From BD1-7 clade bacterium (GTDB lineage Bacteria; Pseudomonadota; Gammaproteobacteria; Pseudomonadales; DT-91): 64,000 bases of DNA. Positions within the stretch are counted from its first letter, which is position 1. Each line of letters starts with the position of its first letter. Below, in pieces: positions 53,542 to 60,638 of the stretch. The stretch lies in contig CACSIO010000012.1 of assembly GCA_902705865.1 (NCBI GenBank), forward strand, positions 496,001 to 560,000, read 5' to 3'. Position numbers and translations under genes: made by a program. The notes beneath the pieces were generated by a model that was not told the DNA's origin, did not search any database, and saw nothing but the letters and a program-made list of their open reading frames with translations.

Positions 53542-54408
53542 TTAATATACGATGTTATTGTTTTCATCGAGATAGTCGAATTTTCTCATGGTGTCTTGGT
53601 GCTTTTCAATGAAGGGCAACACCATCGATTCAGGCAGTTCATCGCGCCAACTGCCAACCTTACCTTGGCGAAAGAACTTCTTGGATTTATGTGGGCGTTC
53701 TTTAAAATCACCCTGATCTTCCTGTTGTTGAAGCCTGGCGAAGTTGCATTTTTCAAGCGCGGTGAGAATGTCTTGATCAGTCGCTTCGATACCTGCAAAT
53801 TGCAAAGCTTTTCCGAACGTCTCCAGCGGTTTGCTTTGCATATCTTCGTAGCGGATCACACAGCACGGTACTTCTTTTGCGTCAGCCCAGCTTTCGACGT
53901 GTTCGCCCCATGTCAGTAGTTTTTGTCTGAGTTGGCTTTGTTGTTTCTTTTTCGGAACAAACGGATCTTCCTGAATGCCGTCAGTCATCAGCGAAAGCAC
54001 TTTCGAAACGTCGTTTTGCCCTTTGTGATGCGCGTATGATACGCAGACATCAAAGGGGTTTCTTACGATATAGATTGCGCCAAGTGAAGCCGATGCGGAT
54101 ACCAGCGGTTCACCTTGATCGTTAAAGGTATAGGCGTCGTGAATTTTGTGGAACTGCACGGATTCATAGTGCTCAGCGGCGAATTCGTAAACACGCGGCC
54201 GCAAACGGTCTATCTCAGTATCTGTAAGGTCGGCAGAATCGTAGCCAATCACACGATCAAACCAGGCTCTAGAGCTGGCGATTGTTTTTGCTTCGTCCAA
54301 CTCGTTAATATCGAGTGATTTATCCGGATTGAGGAGTGCATTCAGAAACATCCTGAACCAGGTATTGCCTGACTTTGGATAGCTCGCCAGCCAGATGATG
54401 TTTTTCAT
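53542..54408 (-). CDS. Sulfotransferase domain protein (PAPS-dependent)
   Basis: The start ATG 54408 forms an ATGA overlap with the upstream kinase stop, giving 288 residues. The 5'-phosphosulfate-binding loop is S-Y-P-K-S-G-N-T-W (residues 7-15), and the 3'-phosphate-binding segment is V-R-N-P-F-D-V-C-V-S-Y. R-K-G-x-x-G-type end motif appears as R-Q-G-K-V-G-S-W. Its place between RiPP genes suggests it modifies the peptide, for example by sulfating a Ser, Thr or Tyr. The precursor has Ser and Thr but no Tyr. This is inference. Confidence 0.88.
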   Translation of the reverse strand: MKNIIWLASYPKSGNTWFRMFLNALLNPDKSLDINELDEAKTIASSRAWFDRVIGYDSADLTDTEIDRLRPRVYEFAAEHYESVQFHKIHDAYTFNDQGEPLVSASASLGAIYIVRNPFDVCVSYAHHKGQNDVSKVLSLMTDGIQEDPFVPKKKQQSQLRQKLLTWGEHVESWADAKEVPCCVIRYEDMQSKPLETFGKALQFAGIEATDQDILTALEKCNFARLQQQEDQGDFKERPHKSKKFFRQGKVGSWRDELPESMVLPFIEKHQDTMRKFDYLDENNNIVY

Positions 54409-55325
54409 CGGGCAAGTTCCGCTTCGACGAGCTTGATCATTTTCTGTTGGAAGAAGTTTGAGCTTTTCGGGCGATTGAGATGATAAACTGACACTTTTTG
54501 CGACAGCGTGGCGCACTGCTTGAAGTGCTTGGTTTCGCGCTTAAGTCCTTGCAGATATTGATTACGGTAAGTGTGTGTTTTCAAGCATTCGATGATTTTG
54601 ACGCCGTTTATCTTTCTGAAGTCCAGCTCTGTGCCGTTATGGGGTTCCAGTTGAAAAATATGTGTGAGCGGTCTTTCGGAGTCACAAAATGCATCGTGAA
54701 TGGGGAGTTTACGCTTCGAAACGTTTGGGCGGATTAACGCGAGAGATTCTGGATCCATGTCGAGGCTTTCAAGCGAGTCATGCCAGAGCTTAGCCTGAGG
54801 GTAGCCAGGGTAGACTGTAGGCAGCTGTGTTTTGTCATCGGGCATCTTGATTACACACAAATCATCACCCAGTATTCGATAGCCTTTTTGTCTAAAAGCA
54901 GCCGCCAGTGTTGATTTCCCGCGGCCGGAGTGGCCGACAAATGCCGCACATTGCCCATCAATCTCGACCACGCTGCCATGTAAAACAAGCAAGTCGTTTT
55001 GTTGTAACAGGGCGCCTAAAACCGAGCCGAGCAAAAACAGTCGGATAGAATCCTGATCTGTGTCTGTTTCTGGGGCGATAATAATTTCGTTGCCTTCTTT
55101 CACCAGATATCGAGCAACACCATCGACACTCAGCAAAAATTGCTGATCCTGAATCTGGAAGCGAGGGCTACAAAATTCTGGATCTTCAAGCTGTGTAGGT
55201 ACTTCACCAAATCGGATTGTTACTTGTGGTTGAGCGCAATCGTCTATCGGAGAGAGTTCCGGGCATTCAAGCTCTGATGTTATGTCGAAACCAAAACAAC
55301 GGTAGGTAAAAATGCGATCGCTCAT
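54405..55325 (-). CDS. HPr-kinase-like protein of the RiPP cluster
   Basis: This 306-residue protein starts from ATG 55325. It has the Walker A loop G-H-S-G-R-G-K-S-T (about 134-142) in V-G-H-S-G-R-G-K-S-T-L-A, then L-G-D-D-L-C-V, where the Asp pair resembles HprK's catalytic motif. Enzymes of this type (ThcoK, PadeK) phosphorylate the C-terminal Ser of lasso peptides in paeninodin-type clusters. The candidate precursor here ends in Ser44. It overlaps the sulfotransferase gene by 4 bases. Confidence 0.88.
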   Translation of the reverse strand: MSDRIFTYRCFGFDITSELECPELSPIDDCAQPQVTIRFGEVPTQLEDPEFCSPRFQIQDQQFLLSVDGVARYLVKEGNEIIIAPETDTDQDSIRLFLLGSVLGALLQQNDLLVLHGSVVEIDGQCAAFVGHSGRGKSTLAAAFRQKGYRILGDDLCVIKMPDDKTQLPTVYPGYPQAKLWHDSLESLDMDPESLALIRPNVSKRKLPIHDAFCDSERPLTHIFQLEPHNGTELDFRKINGVKIIECLKTHTYRNQYLQGLKRETKHFKQCATLSQKVSVYHLNRPKSSNFFQQKMIKLVEAELAR

Positions 55326-55586
55326 CAGCAAACACTCTATCTTGTCGCGAGTTATGAGCGGGCATTATATAAGAAACGGACTTGTAATGTCTTGTAGGAT
55401 TAGAGCGAGCCGATCGTCTGCATATCTGAGGGTTGTTCGTTGCCGAGTCGACCCGTTGAAATCATTAGTTTTATGGGGGCGCTGGCGATATCATTACGCT
55501 TCTGTGAATACCAACCAGCCTAAGTATGCGATGATACGAAGTAGCGGTTTAGAATTTCCATGAGTACCGAAAAACAGGACGCCACC
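55326..55586. promoter_or_regulatory. Divergent region between the RiPP minus arm and cobS
   Basis: This stretch of about 260 bases should hold both promoters. AGGA at 55576-55579 fits cobS ATG 55587. I see no clear -35/-10 pair or small peptide gene here. Confidence 0.4.
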
Positions 55587-56579
55587 ATGCAATCAAACCC
55601 TTTGGACGCTATCTGCGTTGATTCCAAGCCTGACGTTGTGATTGATGTTCGGGAGGTATTTGGTATAGATACCGAGATGCAGATTTCGGGGTTTAGTGAG
55701 TCGAGTGCTAATGTGCCAGATAAGATTGACGGTTATGCATTTGATCCGGATACCACGCTGGCCATTCTGGCAGGCTTCTCGCACGATCGGCGAGTGATGT
55801 TACAAGGACTGCATGGCACAGGGAAATCCTCACATATTGAGCAAGTGGCGAGTCGGCTTAATTGGCCTTGCCTACGTGTTAATCTCGATAGCAATATCAG
55901 TCGTCTTGATCTGATCGGGCGTGACGCCATTGTTGTGGAAGATGGAAAACAGCGCACCGTGTTTCAGGAGGGCATTCTGCCCTGGGCCATGCAGCGCCCC
56001 GTTGCACTGATATTTGATGAATATGATGCAGGGCGCCCGGATGTCATGTTTTTGCTGCAGCGCCTGTTGGAAAACGAAGGTAAATTAACACTGTTAGAGC
56101 AGAATCGTGTTGTCAGCTCACATCCGTCGTTCCGACTCTTTGCGACTGCAAATACAGTCGGGTTAGGCGATGCAACAGGTCTTTATCATGGTACGCAGCA
56201 GCTTAATCAAGCGCAAATGGACCGCTGGCACATCGTCAGCAAACTGGAGTTTCTGCCCTTTGAGCAGGAGCTGGCACTGCTGCAAGCACAGGTCAAAGGT
56301 TTAACCGAAGAGCAGCAGCCGATGCTGGGTAATATGGTTGCAATGGCGCAGCTAACGCGTGAAGGTTTTAAGCACGGCGATATTTCAACGCTGATGTCGC
56401 TGCGTACACTATTAACCTGGGCAGATAACTTCAAGATCTTCGGTGATTTGGCACTTGCGTTTAAAGTCAGCTTCCTGAACCGCTGTGATGAAGAGGAGCG
56501 GATGATTCTGAGCGAATACTATCAGCGCTGCTTTGATACGGAAATTATGGATTACAGTGGGGCGTTATCGTTTGCTTGA
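55587..56579 (+). CDS. cobS: CobS-type AAA+ ATPase (cobaltochelatase subunit family)
   Basis: This 330-residue protein aligns closely with aerobic cobaltochelatase CobS: D-V-R-E-V-F-G-I-D-T-E-M, then F-D-P-D-T-T-L-A-I-L-A-G-F, Walker A G-L-H-G-T-G-K-S-S-H-I-E-Q-V-A, and R-V-N-L-D-S-N-I-S-R-L-D-L-I-G. Walker B is I-F-D-E-Y-D-A-G-R-P-D-V-M-F, and A-N-T-V-G-L-G-D and Y-H-G-T-Q-Q-L-N-Q-A-Q-M-D-R-W follow. ATG 55587 is preferred, since AGGA precedes it; 55560 is the alternative. CobS normally works with CobT and CobN to insert cobalt into hydrogenobyrinic acid diamide. No CobN or other cobalamin gene is present in the window, and it is flanked on both sides by RiPP genes. Confidence 0.93.
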   Translation: MQSNPLDAICVDSKPDVVIDVREVFGIDTEMQISGFSESSANVPDKIDGYAFDPDTTLAILAGFSHDRRVMLQGLHGTGKSSHIEQVASRLNWPCLRVNLDSNISRLDLIGRDAIVVEDGKQRTVFQEGILPWAMQRPVALIFDEYDAGRPDVMFLLQRLLENEGKLTLLEQNRVVSSHPSFRLFATANTVGLGDATGLYHGTQQLNQAQMDRWHIVSKLEFLPFEQELALLQAQVKGLTEEQQPMLGNMVAMAQLTREGFKHGDISTLMSLRTLLTWADNFKIFGDLALAFKVSFLNRCDEEERMILSEYYQRCFDTEIMDYSGALSFA

Positions 56580-58245
56580 ACGTGAAAGAGCAAGAGAGTT
56601 AGATAAGCGCGTTGAGCAGTTCACCAAAGGTGAGTTTGACAAAGCGTTGCAGGCAACCCAGCGCACGCTTTCGGGTGACGAGGCGAGTGGCTCTATACGC
56701 ATTATTGATTCGTTGTTTGGTGAGGCAATTGGGTTAACGAGCCTCGCGCTTGTTCGCGCACTTTCTGATTTATCCGGCCTTTGGGCGCGTCATCACGATG
56801 AGCAAATTCAAGCACAACTCACACAACGCTTCGGCAATGCCGCCTTTCTGACCTGGTTAGATGTTATCCGCATTGAAGCTCTGGCTTCACGATGGTTGCC
56901 AGGGCTTCAGTCAAATACTGTGGCACTCTTCGACTGTTTCATCGAGTATTATGGGGGATCTGTTCACGATAAAAGTGACGGATTTGCCGTCGAGCAATTG
57001 TCCCAGCTTATTGCTATTCGATGTTTAGTGTCGACGTTACACACCAATGCCCAGATCTTACCTGCGAATTATGCGGAAGTTATCCCTGTTGTGCGGGGGC
57101 CAAGTATCGAGCCCGATGTATTGCATCAATATTTGAACGATCAAGAGGCCTTTGCTGGATGTGTGCTGAGCAGCTTTGGGTATCAGGAAGTTGAAGGGCG
57201 GCTTCTTAAGCCTGAGCCTCAATGTGATTCAGAACCGGTAGGTGAAGACTTCTCAGACGATCCAGAGGATGCACAGCCAAAACTCGATACTCAGAGTCTG
57301 GAGGCTGCATCAGAGTCAATGGAGATCCATTCTGACAATTATGTTGATGGTTATAGCGTCTTTGATGCGAGCTACGACCGCGAAATTGATGCCAATACCT
57401 ACATGCGCCAGTGCGGTATGATGGCTGAAGTGCGCGATGACGAAACGCCTAACGCACTCGTTCATCGTTTGGCAAAGTGCCTGCAGCGACGTTTGCAAGC
57501 CATGCAGGCTCGCGATTGGGATCATGATCTTGAAGACGGCCGGTTGGATGCTCGTCGGTTGGCGCAAGTCGTCTCAGCGCCTTTATCTGCCAAGCCCTAC
57601 AAAAAGGAACGTGATTCTACCTTTCGTGAAACGGTTGTGACGCTCTTGGTCGATAATTCCGGATCAATGAGAGGTGAGTCTATTCACGTTGCCTGGCAAT
57701 GCAGTTGTGTGATCTCGCAAGTTCTCGAACGTTGTGGTGTAAAAGTCGAGGTGCTTGGTTATACCACCAATAAAAAAAATCAGCCGTTAGCACAATGGGA
57801 AGCCTCGGGTAAGCCTGAGCAACCCGGACGACTCGCAGCGCTTAATCATCTTGTTTATAAGTCTGCCGACACGCCTTATCGCCGTGCGCGTGCCGGGTTG
57901 TCATTAATGTTGAATGATCAGCTGTTAAATGAAAATATCGATGGTGAGGCACTGCTGTGGGCCTCGCATCGTCTTATTCAGCGGCGCGAAGCGCGAAAGA
58001 TTTTGCTCGTTATTTCCGATGGTAAGCCAATGGATAAAGCGACTCGTACCCATAACGCACGAAGCTTTCTCGACGACCACCTTATTCAAGTGGTGCGAAG
58101 TATTGAGGAGAGAGGGCAGATTGAGTTGGCGGCGATTGGTATCGGGCATGATGTGGCACGCTATTATGCAAACGCGGTGACGATTTATAAGGCAAACGAG
58201 CTTGGTGAGCGCTTGATCAACCATTTGGACAGTTTGTTCGCTTGA
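56533..58245 (+). CDS. cobT: CobT-type VWA protein (partner of CobS)
   Basis: The 570-residue protein has a C-terminal VWA domain (about 365-570) with intact MIDAS D-N-S-G-S-M-R-G, V-E-V-L-G-Y-T-T, Y-K-S-A-D-T-P-Y-R-R-A-R, N-I-D-G-E-A-L-L-W-A, I-S-D-G-K-P and I-G-I-G-H-D-V-x-R-Y-Y, all as in CobT. The preceding D-L-E-D-G-R-L-D-A-R-R-L-A also matches. The N-terminal half is diverged from reference CobT but keeps R-I-E-A-L. An acidic stretch (about 240-290) precedes the C-terminal part. The start is unclear: TTG 56533 overlaps cobS by 47 bases, GTG 56557 or TTG 56572 being alternatives. It is coupled to cobS. Confidence 0.9.
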   Translation: MIRKLWITVGRYRLLERERARELDKRVEQFTKGEFDKALQATQRTLSGDEASGSIRIIDSLFGEAIGLTSLALVRALSDLSGLWARHHDEQIQAQLTQRFGNAAFLTWLDVIRIEALASRWLPGLQSNTVALFDCFIEYYGGSVHDKSDGFAVEQLSQLIAIRCLVSTLHTNAQILPANYAEVIPVVRGPSIEPDVLHQYLNDQEAFAGCVLSSFGYQEVEGRLLKPEPQCDSEPVGEDFSDDPEDAQPKLDTQSLEAASESMEIHSDNYVDGYSVFDASYDREIDANTYMRQCGMMAEVRDDETPNALVHRLAKCLQRRLQAMQARDWDHDLEDGRLDARRLAQVVSAPLSAKPYKKERDSTFRETVVTLLVDNSGSMRGESIHVAWQCSCVISQVLERCGVKVEVLGYTTNKKNQPLAQWEASGKPEQPGRLAALNHLVYKSADTPYRRARAGLSLMLNDQLLNENIDGEALLWASHRLIQRREARKILLVISDGKPMDKATRTHNARSFLDDHLIQVVRSIEERGQIELAAIGIGHDVARYYANAVTIYKANELGERLINHLDSLFA

Positions 58246-58354
58246 TGTCGTCTGATGCTGTTTAAATGGTGCTCCGGCGAGAGTGAAGTGTCCGTGGTAA
58301 CCTTTGGTCGAATGCGATAATGAAAATTAAATTTATAAAGACTGTATTGAATCT

Positions 58355-60304
58355 ATGAGTGGTTTTGGTGGAATTGTTCAAACCGGTGAACAACGAGTTG
58401 ATTTAAAAAACGTTGAACGCATGATGGGAGCGTTGCGGCCCTATGGGCCCGATAACCAGAAAACGCTGATCCGCCCTCGCGTTAGCATGCTGCATACGTT
58501 GATGCGGATAACGCCTGAAGATTTTTTTGAACGCCAGCCATTAAGTTCTGCTGCTGGCCATATGTTGTGCGCTGATGTGCGTCTTGATAACCGCAGAGAA
58601 TTGGCAAGTCAGCTCGCTGTTCATCCCGCCCAGCTAAAAATGCTGCCAGATAGCCAACTGATTCTTAAAGCCTACGAAAAGTGGGGAGAGGAATGTCTGA
58701 ATCATCTACTTGGCGATTTTTCGTTTGCACTCTGGGATGCCCGCACAGAAAAGCTGTTTGCTGCTGTTGATCATTTTGGTAATCGCCCGATTTTTTATAA
58801 CCAGCAACGGGACTGTTTCAGCTTCGCAAATGATATCAAGGCCATCCTGGCTTTACCTTGGGTAACTAATGAGCTTAATGAGCAGAAGCTGGCGGAATTT
58901 ACCGTACTCTTACACGCAGACGCCAGTGCGAGTGTTTATCGGGATGTAACTCGTGTTCCTGGAGGTCATTACTTAACGGTTACGAATCAAGGATTGGATG
59001 TTCGTCGATATTATGCTCTTGAAGATAATATCAAGGATGTTCGGTTCAACAATCCCGATGACTATAGTGAAGCATTAAGGAGTTTACTGGAGCAAGCCGT
59101 TACCTGTCGGTTGCGTAGTGCATACCCGATTGCCAGCGAGCTAAGTGGCGGGTTGGATTCCTCCAGTGTCGCTTGTTTAGCCGCGATTGAACTGGCTAAG
59201 AGTGGTAAAAGTCTTGCTACGTATACAGCTGTACCTGACGGCAAAAGCTCGGGAATTCAGAAGCCGGGGTGGGATCTCGATGAGCGCAGCGTGGTGGAGA
59301 GTTTGAGGCAATGGTATCCGAATATTGATCTCAATTTTATGGCCTTTGGGTCTGAGAATAGCAACATGTTCTCGTCTCTCGAATGGGGCTACGGCGCGAT
59401 CGGTTTTCCTGGACGCAATTTCGCAGGCGGTTGGGGTAGAGAGCTGGCGCTTAAGGCACGTGGAGATGGTGCCAGGGTTTTATTAAGCGGGAGTCAAGGG
59501 AATTTAACTATCAGCTGGGCGGGGGAGTGCTTCCTGAGTGAGTTGATTGCAGATCGGCGCTGGCTCCGCTGGGGGCGTTGGGCTTCTAGCGATCTTCTCG
59601 AGCGCCGGCGAAATATGAAGCAAATTTTGAGTGCTTCGTTCGTACCTTTTATTCCGGATGTATTGTGGGCGAAGTACCAGCAGTATCGCGCTTGTGGGCA
59701 GGCACCGTGGTCTGCTTTCTCGTTGATTAATCCACAGATGGCGAAGGATAAGCGATTGGCAGATCGTCATAAAGAGCTAGGTTGGGGCCTCTATCGTCGC
59801 CGTTATGCTCGATCGAGAGACAGTCGTGTGATGGCGATTCTGAATGGTGCTTTTTGTGATTCGAGAGATCGGTTGAGTGCTTCAAGGGCGTTCAACGGTA
59901 TTGAGCGGCGTGACCCTACATTGGATAAGCGGGTTGTTGAGTTCTGTCTTGGGGTGCCTGAACAGGAGTACTGTCGAGATGGTGTTCCTCGATCATTGGT
60001 TCGTCGCGCTATGTATAGTGTTTTGCCTCCCGAAATTGCGTGTCGCCAACGAAGAGGAGCGCAGCCTCATGAATATTCAAGTGGTTTATATGAAACGGCT
60101 AGTGATCTAAGAATCAATATGGAAAAACTCGCATCATCTGATCAGGTCAGCAAATATTTGGATATACCGAGAATGAGACAGCTATTGGAGCAGGCGATTG
60201 ACGGTGATCTGCAGGGAGGAGAGGCGAGGAGGGCGAAGCTTGCGTTGGTGCGTGCTTATTCTGTTGGTGGATTTATTCGTTATGTCGAAGGCGACAATGA
60301 TTGA
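58355..60304 (+). CDS. Asparagine-synthetase-like lasso cyclase (C protein)
   Basis: This 649-residue protein has an N-terminal glutamine-amidotransferase-like domain (about 1-200) and a C-terminal synthetase domain with the PP-loop S-G-G-L-D-S-S-S from residue 264. It starts M-S-G-F-G-G, so the Cys2 nucleophile of real asparagine synthetases is a Ser and no ammonia can be made that way, as in lasso cyclases. It should adenylate a precursor Asp/Glu side chain to form an isopeptide ring. Its own upstream gap of 109 bases holds a weak GATAAT (58315-58320). The precursor gene lies 43 bases downstream on the opposite strand. No Shine-Dalgarno sequence is clear. Confidence 0.88.
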   Translation: MSGFGGIVQTGEQRVDLKNVERMMGALRPYGPDNQKTLIRPRVSMLHTLMRITPEDFFERQPLSSAAGHMLCADVRLDNRRELASQLAVHPAQLKMLPDSQLILKAYEKWGEECLNHLLGDFSFALWDARTEKLFAAVDHFGNRPIFYNQQRDCFSFANDIKAILALPWVTNELNEQKLAEFTVLLHADASASVYRDVTRVPGGHYLTVTNQGLDVRRYYALEDNIKDVRFNNPDDYSEALRSLLEQAVTCRLRSAYPIASELSGGLDSSSVACLAAIELAKSGKSLATYTAVPDGKSSGIQKPGWDLDERSVVESLRQWYPNIDLNFMAFGSENSNMFSSLEWGYGAIGFPGRNFAGGWGRELALKARGDGARVLLSGSQGNLTISWAGECFLSELIADRRWLRWGRWASSDLLERRRNMKQILSASFVPFIPDVLWAKYQQYRACGQAPWSAFSLINPQMAKDKRLADRHKELGWGLYRRRYARSRDSRVMAILNGAFCDSRDRLSASRAFNGIERRDPTLDKRVVEFCLGVPEQEYCRDGVPRSLVRRAMYSVLPPEIACRQRRGAQPHEYSSGLYETASDLRINMEKLASSDQVSKYLDIPRMRQLLEQAIDGDLQGGEARRAKLALVRAYSVGGFIRYVEGDND

Positions 60305-60314
60305 ACAGTGTGTT

Positions 60315-60343
60315 GTTTTAGAGGGGTACGCCCCCTCTAAAAC
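60315..60343. terminator. Perfect inverted repeat between the cyclase and precursor genes
   Basis: GTTTTAGAGGGG (60315-60326) and CCCCTCTAAAAC (60332-60343) form a 12-bp stem with a TACGC loop. It lies between convergent genes, beginning 11 bases after the cyclase stop. There is no T-run outside the stem, although the stem base is A/T-rich, so it may terminate both transcripts or protect 3' ends. Confidence 0.6.
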
Positions 60344-60347
60344 TTGA

Positions 60348-60482
60348 TTAAGATTCTGAAATACCTGGCGTTGTACCGCCGTCCATGCCAGCTCCTATGT
60401 CGTTTCTTGTTTCGAGTTCAGTGAGTTCTTCTAGTTTAGGTGTTGACCAAGTTTCTTTTTCGGTATGCAGTGTTTTTTCCAT
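60348..60482 (-). CDS. Candidate lasso-type RiPP precursor peptide (44 aa)
   Basis: This short gene (ATG at 60482, TAA at 60348-60350) is preceded by GGGG seven bases before the ATG. The 44-residue peptide has a Lys/Glu-rich leader with W-S-T-P-K-L at residues 12-17, matching the Y/W-x-x-P-x-L leader motif read by B1 proteins of lasso clusters. The core side contains NDIGAGMDGG (27-36) and then TTPGISES (37-44), ending in Ser. No Gly/Ala/Ser/Cys followed by Asp/Glu at position 7-9 gives a threadable ring. Only R26, N27 or D28 as residue 1 would place Asp34 at 9, 8 or 7; N27 also leaves Thr25 at -2, the position lasso peptidases prefer. C-terminal Ser could be the kinase site. Confidence 0.78.
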   Translation of the reverse strand: MEKTLHTEKETWSTPKLEELTELETRNDIGAGMDGGTTPGISES

Positions 60483-60583
60483 CTTCTAGCCCCAATTTAG
60501 CTGTTAGTTTTTTTAAGTGATAATGAGTGATGCCTACATGGATTTTCATTTCGGTTAGTTTAAGGCATTCATCGGTTCTTGGA

Positions 60584-60617
60584 AATGCCCTTTTTATCTG
60601 CAGATATAAAGGGCATT
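60584..60617 (-). terminator. 34-bp near-perfect palindrome between the repeat-protein gene and the precursor gene
   Basis: Arms 60584-60600 and 60601-60617 pair over 17 bp with one mismatch and no spacer, centred on CTGCAG. It lies 21 bases after the stop of the upstream repeat-protein gene on the minus strand and about 100 bases before the precursor ATG. It may end the upstream transcript or attenuate read-through into the precursor gene. Confidence 0.6.
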
Positions 60618-60638
60618 AATGGTACGGTTTGTAGCAGC

